A DNA stretch of 64,000 nucleotides from assembly GCA_934102355.1 (NCBI GenBank), contig CAKOSO010000001.1, forward strand, positions 186,001 to 250,000, given 5' to 3'. This DNA is from an uncultured Bacilli bacterium. Lineage in GTDB: Bacteria; Bacillota_I; Bacilli_A; RF39; UBA660. Positions 1-8,998 of the stretch are shown piece by piece (position 1 is the first letter of the stretch; each line of letters starts with the position of its first letter). Below the pieces are notes generated by a model that worked only from the letters and a program-made list of their open reading frames with translations, had not been told where the DNA came from and did no database searches. A program made the position numbers and the translations under genes.

Positions 1-533
1 CCTAAAACATAAGATGCAAAATCACCATTCGGATAATATCTTTTTTCATCCTCAATAAAATCAATACCAGGAAGTTCTAAAGCTTCAATCTTTTCCTTTT
101 CTAAAGTAGTTAAATTTTTTCCAGCAAAACCAAATTCAACTTGATACAAACCATCTTGATTTAAAATAGAAAGAATATCTTCCTTTGACATATCTATAAC
201 AGTAGATAACTTTTCAGCAGTAAGTTCCTTATCCTCAACATGAAAAAGTTTATCTTTATCCTTACTTCTAGCTGGATCAAGATATGCAATAAGTGTATAA
301 GAAGAAACATTTTGAGCAAGTTCATTTCCTAATGAATCGTAAATAGTTCCTCTTTTTGACTTTAAAACACTACTATAAAGACTTCTATCATCAGCAAAAT
401 CTTTTAAATTAATTCCATCAACTTTCTTAGAAAGTCCTAAATAAGATAATCTATAAATAATTAGACAAAACGAAAAAAAAGCAAAAACAATAAAAGTATT
501 AATTAATAACTTATTGTTTTTACTATTATTCAT
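1..533 (-). CDS. Penicillin-binding protein 2-type transpeptidase, N-terminal part (cut by window edge)
   Basis: This is the N-terminal 177 residues of a class B penicillin-binding protein, which cross-links septal peptidoglycan outside the membrane; the transpeptidase domain lies beyond the window. The start ATG is at 531-533. A short polar N-terminus precedes one membrane segment (about residues 8-30). A KRGTIYDSLGNELA motif follows, matching the RGxIxDRNG signature at the start of the class B dimerisation domain. It lies directly downstream of ftsL in a dcw cluster, so it is a PbpB/FtsI- or SpoVD-type protein. The two cannot be separated without the C-terminus, where PASTA domains would be informative. 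Confidence 0.85.
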   Translation of the reverse strand, partial: MNNSKNNKLLINTFIVFAFFSFCLIIYRLSYLGLSKKVDGINLKDFADDRSLYSSVLKSKRGTIYDSLGNELAQNVSSYTLIAYLDPARSKDKDKLFHVEDKELTAEKLSTVIDMSKEDILSILNQDGLYQVEFGFAGKNLTTLEKEKIEALELPGIDFIEDEKRYYPNGDFASYVL

Positions 534-550
534 ACTATCACCTTACTTAA

Positions 551-835
551 TCAATCTATCATTTTTATACTATCACTAGTATAACTCAAACCAGAACTCT
601 TAGCAATATTCTCTAAGTTTTCTAAAGAAGCAAGTTCATTTATAACCATTTGAATACTTTCATTCTCCTTAGATTGTTTGTTTACCTCTTCCTTAGTCTC
701 TTCAACCTCATAATTTATTTGAGATAGACTTGATTTAGCAAATATTGACATAACAGGAAAAAATACTAATAATGTTATAGTTATTAAGAATAACATCTTT
801 TCAAAAAAAGTTAACTTCTTAGCAATCTTTCTCAT
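551..835 (-). CDS. ftsL: Cell division protein FtsL-like
   Basis: This small bitopic membrane protein of the divisome would link PBP and FtsB/DivIC-type partners at the septum. Its 94 residues have a basic N-terminus, one membrane helix (about 14-35) and then a coiled-coil-like, Glu/Asn/Lys-rich stretch, which is the standard FtsL architecture. FtsL sequences diverge strongly, so the call rests on size, topology and position between rsmH and the penicillin-binding protein gene. An AGGAGG site precedes the ATG. It is probably co-transcribed from the mraZ promoter. Confidence 0.8.
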   Translation of the reverse strand: MRKIAKKLTFFEKMLFLITITLLVFFPVMSIFAKSSLSQINYEVEETKEEVNKQSKENESIQMVINELASLENLENIAKSSGLSYTSDSIKMID

Positions 836-844
836 ATATGCCTC

Positions 845-1774
845 CTATTTTATTTTCTTTATAACCCTTAACTTAGCTGATTTACTTCTTTTATTAAAAT
901 CAATTTCATCACTACTAGGTAAAATTGGTTTCTTTGTTATTAAAACATAATCAGGAAGTAAAGATTTGTCTATATTTGGTAATCCTTTCACAAATTTATC
1001 TTCTTCTGTTAATTCTTTGAATTTTTGTTTTACTATTCTATCCTCTAATGAATGAAAAGTAATAACAGCAAGAATTCCATTAACGTTTAAAAGTTTTACT
1101 GCATTATCCAAAGATTTTTTCAAACCTTCTATTTCATTATTAACTTCAATTCTTATAGCTTGGAACACTCTTTTAGCAGGATGTCCATTTCTTTTTTCTT
1201 TAAAAGGAATAGACTTATCGATTATATCAACCAACTCCAAAGTAGTTTCAATTGGTTTAATACTTCTTGCTTTTTCAATATTCTTAGCTATCTTGCCAGC
1301 AAAACGCTCTTCTCCATAAATTCTAAATATTCTAACTAAATCTTCATATTTATAATTATTAACCACTTCATATGCAGAAAGTTTTTGATTTATATCCATT
1401 CTCATATCAAGTTTAGCATCTTGCATATAACTAAATCCGCGATCCTTTTCATCTATCTCTGGAGAAGATATTCCAAGATCATATAAGATTCCGTCAACAC
1501 CTGTAACATTTTCGTTTTCTAATATTTCTTTAGCATTTGAGTTATCAGAATTAAATATTTTAAAATTACTTCCAATACTCTGTAGAATTTTTGTACTACA
1601 CTCTATTGCATTAACATCTTTATCAAAGGCGAATAGAAACCCCTTTTTATTTCTTTTTAATATCTCCTTTGCATGTCCTGCATAACCTAAAGTCATATCT
1701 ACATAGATGCCATCTTCTTTGATATCCAAAGCATTTATAACTTCATCTCTTAAAACACTTATATGTTTTTCCAT
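845..1774 (-). CDS. rsmH: 16S rRNA (cytosine1402-N4)-methyltransferase
   Basis: RsmH (MraW) methylates N4 of C1402 in 16S rRNA using S-adenosylmethionine. The 309 residues match the family length. The N-terminal HISVLRDEVINAL block, the SAM-binding DMTLGYAGHAKEIL motif, YDLGISSPEID and the late ITFHSLEDRIVK block are all characteristic. The gene starts two bases after the mraZ stop codon and is followed by ftsL, the conserved dcw order, so it should be under MraZ control. Confidence 0.97.
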   Translation of the reverse strand: MEKHISVLRDEVINALDIKEDGIYVDMTLGYAGHAKEILKRNKKGFLFAFDKDVNAIECSTKILQSIGSNFKIFNSDNSNAKEILENENVTGVDGILYDLGISSPEIDEKDRGFSYMQDAKLDMRMDINQKLSAYEVVNNYKYEDLVRIFRIYGEERFAGKIAKNIEKARSIKPIETTLELVDIIDKSIPFKEKRNGHPAKRVFQAIRIEVNNEIEGLKKSLDNAVKLLNVNGILAVITFHSLEDRIVKQKFKELTEEDKFVKGLPNIDKSLLPDYVLITKKPILPSSDEIDFNKRSKSAKLRVIKKIK

Positions 1775-1776
1775 AG

Positions 1777-2214
1777 CTATTCACCAACACTTTGATCAAA
1801 TAGATGATCTGCTAAATCTGATAAGTTTTCTTTATTTTCATTAAAGAAATTATCCCAATTATTACTTGACCATATTTCAAGTCTATCACCAACACCTAAT
1901 ACTACACACTCTTTTTCAAGTTCTGCATAAGTCTTTAAGTTTTTTGGAATAACAATTCTTCCTTGCTTATCAAATTCACAAATAGTGGCTCCAGATGAGA
2001 ATAATCTCATAAAATTTCTTGCATCCCTTTTAGTAAAAGGTAAAGCTTTAAGCTTATTAGTTATTGCTTCCCATTCTTTTAAAGAATAAACAAATAGACA
2101 ACCTTCCATTCCTCTAGTAATAACTATTTCCTCACCAAGCTCAAAACGAAACTTAGATGGTATGATTAGACGCATTTTTTCATCGATATTATGATGAAAT
2201 TCCCCCATTAGCAT
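1777..2214 (-). CDS. mraZ: Transcriptional regulator MraZ
   Basis: MraZ is an AbrB-fold DNA-binding protein that controls the dcw operon and binds repeats in its own leader. The 145-residue form begins MLMGEFHHNIDEKMRLIIP. Two SpoVT/AbrB-like halves are visible, each with a DxKxR-type loop (IDEKMRLIIP and FDKQGRIVIP). An in-frame extension upstream to about 2307 is open, but it runs through the promoter and four operator boxes. The start at 2214 has a GTGGTGAT ribosome site, so the extension is rejected. This is the first gene of the cluster. Confidence 0.95.
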   Translation of the reverse strand: MLMGEFHHNIDEKMRLIIPSKFRFELGEEIVITRGMEGCLFVYSLKEWEAITNKLKALPFTKRDARNFMRLFSSGATICEFDKQGRIVIPKNLKTYAELEKECVVLGVGDRLEIWSSNNWDNFFNENKENLSDLADHLFDQSVGE

Positions 2215-2222
2215 TTTAATCA

Positions 2223-2257
2223 CCACTTTCTTACACTTCTCACCACTATCTACCACT
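2223..2257 (-). promoter_or_regulatory. MraZ operator: four boxes with 10-bp period
   Basis: On the minus strand four AGTGG/AGTGT boxes occur at exactly 10-bp spacing (plus-strand CCACT at 2223, ACACT at 2233, CCACT at 2243 and 2253). They lie immediately downstream of the predicted -10 and upstream of the mraZ start. MraZ is known to bind short repeats containing GTG or TGGG at about 10-bp period in mraZ leaders, so this is read as its autoregulatory site. Confidence 0.8.
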
Positions 2258-2286
2258 ATTTTATATACGAACATCCCATTTGTAAA
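2258..2286 (-). promoter_or_regulatory. Predicted SigA-type promoter of mraZ-rsmH-ftsL-pbp
   Basis: Minus strand: -35 TTTACA (2281-2286), 17-bp spacer, -10 TAAAAT (2258-2263). Each hexamer matches the consensus at five of six positions. The start point would fall inside the MraZ boxes. Confidence 0.65.
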
Positions 2287-2294
2287 TAATAAGC

Positions 2295-2336
2295 GCAAAA
2301 AAAACACATATTTTGAGAAAACAGAAACATGTGTTT
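2295..2336 (-). terminator. Terminator after the prepilin peptidase gene
   Basis: Minus strand: an 8-bp stem AAACACAT/ATGTGTTT with a 19-nt loop runs directly into a T8 tract. It follows the stop of the prepilin peptidase gene and separates it from the mraZ promoter. Confidence 0.55.
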
Positions 2337-2351
2337 GTAAAATTTGGTAAA

Positions 2352-3128
2352 TTAAAATTTAAATAAACTGTTTACAATATTATAAATATCACTTACATTT
2401 ATCTTTAATAAAAAAAGAATTAAAAAACCTGCTACTAAAAATGGCCCAAATGGTACTACCTTATCCTTATGACGAATAAGTAAGTAAACCGATAACGGAA
2501 GAGCTAGAATTGCTGCAATAGTTACACCTACAAATGAAGTAATAATAGGGAAAATCATTCCAAGTCCAAATAAAAGCTTTATATCTCCCCCGCCTAAACT
2601 TTCTTCTTTAAAAACAAAATTTCCAAGAAACATTAAAGCATACATAAATAAAAACATTATTGCACCAAATCCTAAATATTTTAAACTTCCTAAAAAACCA
2701 AATCTAAATATATTAGTAATAAATATTAAAATAGCAAACACTAAATTAATTTCATCTGGAATAATATAATAGTTTAGATCAGTATACATAACAATTATAA
2801 ATAAAGAAGAAATCAAAAGAGCCACAATCAAATCATATGAAAAACCGAACGAATAAAATGAAACTGCAAAAAGCACTCCACAAAGTAATTCTGATATTGG
2901 GTAAAAAACAGGTATCTTTTTACCACAGCATCTACATTGTCCCCTAAAAATTATATAAGAAACTATTGGAATCATATCATACCACTTTAGAGTTTTCTTA
3001 CAATTATCACAATAACTTCTTGGTTTTATAATTGAAACTTTATTTATAAGTCTATAAGATAAACAATTATAAAAAGATGCAAAAACAGTTCCAAAAATGT
3101 AAAATATAATTATATACAAACTTTTCAT
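2352..3128 (-). CDS. Type IV prepilin peptidase (PilD/ComC family)
   Basis: This membrane aspartic protease cleaves, and often N-methylates, type IV prepilin-like proteins. The 258 residues carry the N-terminal CDNCKKTLKWYDMIPIVSYI block with a second CRCC pair, a zinc-binding feature of bifunctional enzymes. The two catalytic Asp motifs are TDLNYYIIPDEIN and GGGDIK. About seven to eight membrane segments are visible. It is followed upstream by a PilC-type gene, and a probable substrate prepilin is encoded at 31983-32558. Confidence 0.95.
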   Translation of the reverse strand: MKSLYIIIFYIFGTVFASFYNCLSYRLINKVSIIKPRSYCDNCKKTLKWYDMIPIVSYIIFRGQCRCCGKKIPVFYPISELLCGVLFAVSFYSFGFSYDLIVALLISSLFIIVMYTDLNYYIIPDEINLVFAILIFITNIFRFGFLGSLKYLGFGAIMFLFMYALMFLGNFVFKEESLGGGDIKLLFGLGMIFPIITSFVGVTIAAILALPLSVYLLIRHKDKVVPFGPFLVAGFLILFLLKINVSDIYNIVNSLFKF

Positions 3129-3135
3129 AATAATC

Positions 3136-4359
3136 CTATATTGTTGAATAAAATGAGAACATCGGTATAATCAAAGATAATACAACAACACCAACCATAA
3201 CTGCAAGTAACAAGATCATAACAGGTTCAATAAATGTATTAACTCTCTTAACCAAATTAGTATGTAAATTATCATAGTATTTGCCAACATATTCCATCAT
3301 TGTAGCAAGACGCCCTGTGTTTTCACCAGTTTGAAGCATTTCATACGCAACAACCGGAAATTCTTTTTTGCCTTTAAATGAATCGCTGATCTTACCACCT
3401 TTAGCAAGGTGTCCCAAAGAATTTCTAATAATATCTTTATAAACCTCATTAGTAGTAATATTACTCAACATTTCCATTGAATCAGTAATGAAAACATTAC
3501 GAGCAAGCAAATATGAGAATGTTTTAGTAAATAAAGCCACTTCCTTATAAATAATAGCATTTCCAACAAGTGGAAGATGTAAGAATATTGTTTGCATACC
3601 TTTTCTAAATGGTTTTACCTTTCTATATAATAATGTATACGTTAATATTATAAGTACTAAAACTATAACAATAGGTAATGCATTATTAGTAACAAATGAC
3701 GAAGCACCAATAACAAACTTAGTAAGATGAGGAAGTTCTGCATTATTTTGTTCAAATAATGAAACAAACTCTGGAATAATATAAACTAATATAAATGCCA
3801 TAACTGCAATAGCAAAAATAAATATCAAAATTGGATATATCATAGCATTTACAGTTTCTTTTCTAGTTTTATCTATTGATGAATAATAATCAGCCATCTC
3901 ATCAAGTGTAGTTTCCAAATCACCTGTTGCTTCACTTGCTTTCATCATATTTATTAATAAAGTTGGAAACGCCCTTTTCTCACTCTCCATTGCCTCACTA
4001 AAAGAGTCTCCTCTTGAAAGTTGATAAGCAATATTAGAAAAAGTCCTTCTTTGTTCACTTTTAACAGACTGCTTTTCAAGGATCTTTACCGCGTCCATAA
4101 GAGGAATTCCAGCTTTAAGATATGTAGAAAGTTGAGTTAATATAAATGATATCTCAGAATTTTTAAATCTACTACCTCCTATTGAAACAGTTAAAAATGC
4201 ATTAACTTCCTTTAATGAAACAATTTGATATTGTTGACTTAACAAATAATTTTTAGCTTCGTCATACGAATGACTATCAAGGTAACCCTTAACCTTCTCA
4301 CCTTGAGAATTTAAAATAGTATATTGATACTTCTTTTTTTCATCTTTTTCCTGAGGCAT
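3136..4359 (-). CDS. Type IV pilus/type II secretion inner-membrane platform protein (PilC/GspF/ComGB)
   Basis: This is the polytopic platform protein on which pilin-like subunits are assembled. The 407 residues contain two T2SS-F domains, each ending in hydrophobic helices. The first carries KAGIPLMDAVKILEKQ and the second LLARNVFITDSMEML, each preceding the membrane hairpin. An N-terminal cytoplasmic domain of about 60 residues resembles the GspF N-terminal region. The start is the ATG at 4359 behind AGGAG; a GTG nine bases upstream lies inside that site. No assembly ATPase gene is adjacent, which is unusual for a pilus or competence operon. Confidence 0.93.
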   Translation of the reverse strand: MPQEKDEKKKYQYTILNSQGEKVKGYLDSHSYDEAKNYLLSQQYQIVSLKEVNAFLTVSIGGSRFKNSEISFILTQLSTYLKAGIPLMDAVKILEKQSVKSEQRRTFSNIAYQLSRGDSFSEAMESEKRAFPTLLINMMKASEATGDLETTLDEMADYYSSIDKTRKETVNAMIYPILIFIFAIAVMAFILVYIIPEFVSLFEQNNAELPHLTKFVIGASSFVTNNALPIVIVLVLIILTYTLLYRKVKPFRKGMQTIFLHLPLVGNAIIYKEVALFTKTFSYLLARNVFITDSMEMLSNITTNEVYKDIIRNSLGHLAKGGKISDSFKGKKEFPVVAYEMLQTGENTGRLATMMEYVGKYYDNLHTNLVKRVNTFIEPVMILLLAVMVGVVVLSLIIPMFSFYSTI

Positions 4360-4484
4360 AAAAAACACTCCTATTCTTATTCATATAATTTAATTGTATA
4401 TTTTAAAAGTTTCCATGTCAACCATCAATGCTTTTTTAGAAAACAATTTACAACAATTAGCATAGATTATTATAGGAGGATATA

Positions 4485-4922
4485 ATGAATAATAATTATT
4501 TCGGATACCCATCATATTATAATTACGACCCAAGTATGTTAAGAAGTGCCCCAATGTATAGTGCACCAGCAAGATCTTCCCTATTAAGATCAAGTCCGCT
4601 ATCAGCACTATTCGGAGCAAAAGCAGCAACAGCACCAACTGCACTAGCAACAACCGGAGCAGCAGCAAAAACATTTTCATGGTCATCACTTCTTAATGGA
4701 GCATCTAAAACACTTGGAGTAATAAATCAAGCAATTCCAGTAGTTTATCAAATTAAACCAATATGGAACAATGCCAAAACAATGTTTAGAGTAGCAAAAG
4801 CTATGAACAGTGCTGATAAAAAACCTGTAACAACAAGTACTAGTACTGAATCTAAAGAAAGTGCACCAGAAGAGGCAAAAAAAGTAGAAACCAACAATGA
4901 TGGGCCAACTTTTTTTAACTAA
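4485..4922 (+). CDS. Small Ala/Ser-rich protein, YqfQ/VrrA-like
   Basis: This 145-residue plus-strand protein starts behind a strong AGGAGG site. A Tyr/Pro-rich N-terminus (FGYPSYYNYDP) leads into an Ala/Ser/Thr-rich centre, then a short conserved-looking block ending PIWNNAKTMFRVAKAM and a polar Glu/Lys-rich tail. In Bacillus, yqfQ (spore coat-associated, VrrA/YqfQ family) lies near trmK and rpoD and has a similar short C-terminal block. Position and composition suggest a relative, but similarity is low and the assignment is tentative. It faces trmK and shares a bidirectional terminator with it. Confidence 0.55.
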   Translation: MNNNYFGYPSYYNYDPSMLRSAPMYSAPARSSLLRSSPLSALFGAKAATAPTALATTGAAAKTFSWSSLLNGASKTLGVINQAIPVVYQIKPIWNNAKTMFRVAKAMNSADKKPVTTSTSTESKESAPEEAKKVETNNDGPTFFN

Positions 4923-4964
4923 AAAAATTAGAGAATTCTATCTATTTCTCTAATCTCTTTTTTT
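4921..4964. terminator. Bidirectional terminator between the yqfQ-like gene and trmK
   Basis: A 9-bp stem ATTAGAGAA (4927-4935) / TTCTCTAAT (4946-4954) has an A-rich tract on its left and a T-rich tract on its right. It can therefore terminate both converging genes. Confidence 0.75.
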
Positions 4965-5581
4965 ATACTAAACTTTTTAAATAAATGTCTAAACCCTAAA
5001 GATTTTAAAATATTTATTTTTTTATTTTTCAAATTTATTAAATAATCTTTATAAACTTCATCATTACTATTTCTTAAAATAGGCCCATACTTTAAATCAA
5101 TATAGTTATACTTTTTACTACCATAAACAAAATCAATTATAAGATAATACTTTTTATCATAAATCATTTCTTCCCTATTAATAATAAACCCTAAATCATT
5201 CATACACTTTCTAAGATAATAATAGTCATTATTAGAAGAAATAATAAAATGCTTAACATTTCTAAGTTTATCAAAATCTTTATTTATTATATCAATTATT
5301 GTATTAGAACCAAGTCCAGAAATAACAACAGTATCTATATCATCTGTAATATATTCTAACCCATCAGCTAAAGATACTTTAATCTTATCTTCTAAATCAT
5401 AAAGTTTTACATTTTTCAAAGCAGCTTGAAGTGGTTTTTCATTAATATCACTTGCTATACAAGTTGCATTTTTATTCTTAGCTAAATAAATATCTAATAA
5501 TGCATGATCACATCCAACATCCAAAACATTTGAATTATCACTAACAAAAGATGCAATTTTTTTTAAACGTTTCGATATCAT
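4928..5581 (-). CDS. trmK: tRNA (adenine22-N1)-methyltransferase
   Basis: TrmK methylates N1 of A22 in tRNA using S-adenosylmethionine. The 217 residues begin with RLKKIASFVSDNSNVLDVGCDHALL, containing the Rossmann glycine-rich SAM motif DVGCDHA. SDINEKPLQAA follows at the ribose-binding acidic position, then VISGLGSNTI near the active site. The C-terminal helical region is slightly short compared with Bacillus (about 238 residues). The ATG overlaps the rpoD stop codon by one base, giving the conserved dnaG-rpoD-trmK order and tight coupling. Confidence 0.93.
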   Translation of the reverse strand: MISKRLKKIASFVSDNSNVLDVGCDHALLDIYLAKNKNATCIASDINEKPLQAALKNVKLYDLEDKIKVSLADGLEYITDDIDTVVISGLGSNTIIDIINKDFDKLRNVKHFIISSNNDYYYLRKCMNDLGFIINREEMIYDKKYYLIIDFVYGSKKYNYIDLKYGPILRNSNDEVYKDYLINLKNKKINILKSLGFRHLFKKFSIKKEIREIDRIL

Positions 5582-6678
5582 TAATCAGTTAAGAAATCCT
5601 TTAACTTCTTAGAACGAGATGGATGACGCATTTTACGAAGAGCCTTAGCTTCTATTTGTCTAATTCTTTCTCTAGTAACACCAAATATTTGTCCAACCTC
5701 TTCAAGAGTTCTACATTGACCATCTTCAAGACCAAATCTTAACTTTAATACTTTCTCTTCTCTTTCAGTAAGAGTTAAAAGTACATTATCTAATTCTTCT
5801 TTTAATAATTCAGAAGTAGCATATTCTTCAGGTGACATCATTCTTTCATCTGGAACAAAGTCTCCTAAATGAGAATCATCCTCTTCACCAATTGGAGTTT
5901 CAAGAGAAACAGGTTCTTGAGATATTTTTAAAACTTCTCTTACCTTTTCTTCAGAAATGTTTAACTTCTTAGCAAGTTCAGCCTCGGTTGGTTCTCTATT
6001 TAATTCTTGAGTTAATTGACGTTGAACACGAGCAAGTTTATTAATTGTTTCTACCATATGAACTGGAACTCTTATAGTTCTTGCTTGATCAGCAATAGCA
6101 CGAGTTATTGCCTGTCTTATCCACCATGTTGCATAAGTTGAAAACTTATAACCCTTACTTGGATCAAACTTTTCAACTGCTTTCATAAGTCCAATATTAC
6201 CTTCTTGAATAAGATCAAGGAAAGCCATACCACGTCCAACATATCTTTTAGCAATAGACACTACTAAACGAAGATTAGATTCAGCAAGAAGTCTTTTTGC
6301 ATCTTCATTTCCCTCTTCAGCTTGTAATGCACATTCATATTCTTCATCAGCAGTAAGAAGATTAATTCTACCAATTTCTTTTAAATACATTCTTACTGGG
6401 TCATTAATCTTAATATCTTTATTAGAACTAATTTCTTCTAATACATCAACATCTCCACCAGATGTATCTTCATCTTCATCATCAAAAGAATCAGAACTAA
6501 CAATTTCAATATTATTTAAAACAAAAGAATTATATAAATCATCAAGTAAATCACTATCAGGTTCAATTCCTTTTAAGTGTTCAGCTATTTCTTCGAAAGT
6601 TATTCTATTATTATTCTTTTTACCTAAAGCAAGTAATTCTTCTTTTCTTTCTTCAAATGTTTTAATTTCATTTATCAT
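5581..6678 (-). CDS. rpoD: RNA polymerase primary sigma factor (SigA/RpoD)
   Basis: This is the housekeeping sigma factor, 365 residues. Region 1.1 is short and acidic (about 1-85). Region 1.2 follows ([11 protein letters not shown]), then regions 2.1-2.4 ([55 protein letters not shown]), region 3 ([13 protein letters not shown]) and region 4.2 ([17 protein letters not shown]). Its start codon abuts the dnaG stop. Promoters proposed here with TTGACA/TATAAT-type elements fit its expected specificity. Confidence 0.98.
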   Translation of the reverse strand: MINEIKTFEERKEELLALGKKNNNRITFEEIAEHLKGIEPDSDLLDDLYNSFVLNNIEIVSSDSFDDEDEDTSGGDVDVLEEISSNKDIKINDPVRMYLKEIGRINLLTADEEYECALQAEEGNEDAKRLLAESNLRLVVSIAKRYVGRGMAFLDLIQEGNIGLMKAVEKFDPSKGYKFSTYATWWIRQAITRAIADQARTIRVPVHMVETINKLARVQRQLTQELNREPTEAELAKKLNISEEKVREVLKISQEPVSLETPIGEEDDSHLGDFVPDERMMSPEEYATSELLKEELDNVLLTLTEREEKVLKLRFGLEDGQCRTLEEVGQIFGVTRERIRQIEAKALRKMRHPSRSKKLKDFLTD

Positions 6679-8406
6679 TTAAGCTTCAACTCCCATTTTT
6701 AAATGCCTTATTTCTTCTGCTATTAATACCTTCTTGTTATAATCGATTTCTTTTTCCATCTTTTCCTTTAACCTTTTAATTTCTTGATTCACATTATAAT
6801 CTTTTATAACTTTAATATAATCATCAATACTATCAGAAGAGATTTCTAATTCATTATCAACCTCTAAAACTTTATCAAGAAGTTCTTTTAAACTCTCTTT
6901 GCCATTTAAAGTGGTAATAAAATCAGCAATGTTTAAAGAACCATACATTTTATAATAATAAACTATATCATTAGCAAGAAGTCTTGATACTTCATCAGGC
7001 AAATAATTTAACTTAGTTTCATATGCTTTACAAGCATCATAGCTATTTAACATAGAATAAAGTATCACATATGTTGCTTTCATATATTTACTAACTTTAG
7101 TATTAACAACTGGTTCTTTTTTTAACGCTTCAATTTTACTACTTTTTTTATAATTTTGCAACTTTTTTCTTAGAATTTCTACATCTATATCAAATTCTTT
7201 AGATAATTTATTTAAAATAAGTTCCTGTTTTATCTCATCTTTTTCATCTTCTATACTAAATAAAACATTATTAATATAACTAGTTTTATCCTCAATAGAA
7301 GAAAAATTCTTACCTTCTTTTAGCGAATTAATCTTATAATCTGTATAAACCAAGGCATTATCATATAATACTTTAAATCCATCTGCTTTATATTTTAATA
7401 TATATTCATCAGGATCAAGACCTTCTTTTAAATCAATAACTTTAACATTTAATCCATCTTTAACTAATGCTTCACCATTAACTATATTGGCATGTTTTCC
7501 TGGACCATCACCATCCATACATAAATATACATTTAAAGAAGTCCTTTTTATCAAAGTAATCTGTTCTTTTGTTAAAGATGTTCCCATTAAAGCAACCACA
7601 TTCTTAATTCCTATTGAATAAAGACGAATAACATCCATAAAACCTTCAACAATAATTAAATTTTTAGCAGTTCTTGCTTCCTCTTTAGCATTATGATAAT
7701 TATATAAAAGTTCTCCCTTTTTAAATATTTTAGTTTCTTTAGTATTTATATATTTAGACTCACTTTTACTACCATTATAAATTCTTCCAGAAAAACCAAC
7801 CACAACACCAGAAGTATTAAATAAAGGAAACATAATTCTATTTATATATAAATCAGACATTCCATTACCCAAACCATAATCTTCCATTTCTTTTTTAGAA
7901 TAATCTTTCTTTAAAAGTAAATTAGTCAAACTATTTCTATCATTAGTAGATAAACCAATTTTAAATACTTTAATTAGTTCATCGTTAATACCCCTTTTAT
8001 TTAAATAATCGATTGCACTTTCACCAAAAGAAGTATTTATATTATTTTGATATAATTTAACAGCAATATCATACATTTTATAATATTTATCATATTTATC
8101 AGTACTTTTAGTAGTAATATTATTAAGTTTTTTGCCACATCTTTTAGCTAAAATATTTAAAGCTTCTCTAAAATCAACCTTTTCATAATCCATAACAAAG
8201 TTAAAAACATTACCTGATTTACCGCAGGAAAAACATTTATAAATTTGCTTTTCTTCAGAAACACTCATTGATGGATTAGTATCATCATGAAAAGGACATA
8301 CGCAAAAATAATTTCTACCCTTTTTTATAAGAGGAATATAAGATGATATAACATCAACTATATTATTAGAATTTCTAATATCATCAATCATACTTTTATC
8401 ATCCAT
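6679..8406 (-). CDS. dnaG: DNA primase
   Basis: DnaG makes RNA primers at the replication fork. The N-terminal zinc finger is CPFHDDTNPSMSV with CFSCGKSG (CHC2 type, about residues 35-60). The catalytic TOPRIM region contains the LIIVEGFMDVIRLY acidic motif and MDGDGPGKHA. The C-terminal part is a poorly conserved helicase-interacting helical domain. The 575-residue form starts at the ATG behind GGTGGGAT; an ATG five codons upstream lies inside that ribosome site and is rejected. It is the first gene of the dnaG-rpoD-trmK operon. Confidence 0.97.
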   Translation of the reverse strand: MDDKSMIDDIRNSNNIVDVISSYIPLIKKGRNYFCVCPFHDDTNPSMSVSEEKQIYKCFSCGKSGNVFNFVMDYEKVDFREALNILAKRCGKKLNNITTKSTDKYDKYYKMYDIAVKLYQNNINTSFGESAIDYLNKRGINDELIKVFKIGLSTNDRNSLTNLLLKKDYSKKEMEDYGLGNGMSDLYINRIMFPLFNTSGVVVGFSGRIYNGSKSESKYINTKETKIFKKGELLYNYHNAKEEARTAKNLIIVEGFMDVIRLYSIGIKNVVALMGTSLTKEQITLIKRTSLNVYLCMDGDGPGKHANIVNGEALVKDGLNVKVIDLKEGLDPDEYILKYKADGFKVLYDNALVYTDYKINSLKEGKNFSSIEDKTSYINNVLFSIEDEKDEIKQELILNKLSKEFDIDVEILRKKLQNYKKSSKIEALKKEPVVNTKVSKYMKATYVILYSMLNSYDACKAYETKLNYLPDEVSRLLANDIVYYYKMYGSLNIADFITTLNGKESLKELLDKVLEVDNELEISSDSIDDYIKVIKDYNVNQEIKRLKEKMEKEIDYNKKVLIAEEIRHLKMGVEA

Positions 8407-8479
8407 ATTTAATCCCACCATTCGCCATTTTTTCAGTATATATTATACAATAAAAACTATAATATTAATAGGTGATTTC

Positions 8480-8998
8480 ATGAAAAAATTAATAATTAAC
8501 TCTATTTTCATATTTTTAATTAGTGTTCTAATTCATTCATTATATGATTTTCTACCAAATATAGTAACATTAATATTTGTACCAATAAATGAATCGATAT
8601 TTGAACATACAAAAATGATATTCACATCATACGTTATATTATTAATATTAAAAAGATTATTTATGAAAAAACATGAAAACAATGACATAACATCAACATT
8701 TATAACTGCAGTATTTAATATAATCACATTTTTAATAATTTATTTACCTATTTATTATATTTTTGGAGAAAAAATAGTCGTAACTTTAATAATATATTTT
8801 ATAACTATTATTATAAGCAATCTTTTAAAAATCTATATAGAAAAAAAAGATCATAATAACAAACTGAACAATTTAATGATAATTCCAATTATAGTTACGT
8901 ATATAATCTTTTTTATTCTTGCATATTATCCATTAAGATTAGATATATTCTATGATCATATAAATAATAAACATGGAATCTATAAACTATATAAGTGA
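8480..8998 (+). CDS. Small integral membrane protein (DUF6512-like)
   Basis: This 172-residue plus-strand protein has about five hydrophobic helices and starts behind an AGGTGAT site. After the first helix it carries the block VPINESIFEHTKM, which resembles the PVNESVWEH signature of the DUF6512 membrane family of Firmicutes. No biochemical role is known. It is divergent from dnaG and converges on yqeH, overlapping its 3' end by 12 bases. Confidence 0.7.
   Translation: MKKLIINSIFIFLISVLIHSLYDFLPNIVTLIFVPINESIFEHTKMIFTSYVILLILKRLFMKKHENNDITSTFITAVFNIITFLIIYLPIYYIFGEKIVVTLIIYFITIIISNLLKIYIEKKDHNNKLNNLMIIPIIVTYIIFFILAYYPLRLDIFYDHINNKHGIYKLYK

Noticed and set aside
2215..2307. 31-codon N-terminal extension of MraZ
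   Set aside because: It runs through the predicted promoter and the four operator boxes; the ATG at 2214 has a ribosome site and fits the family start.
4390..4689. 99-codon Leu-rich minus-strand frame over the yqfQ-like gene
   Set aside because: It is antisense to a gene with a strong AGGAGG site, and its Leu runs are the complement of Ala/Thr codons.
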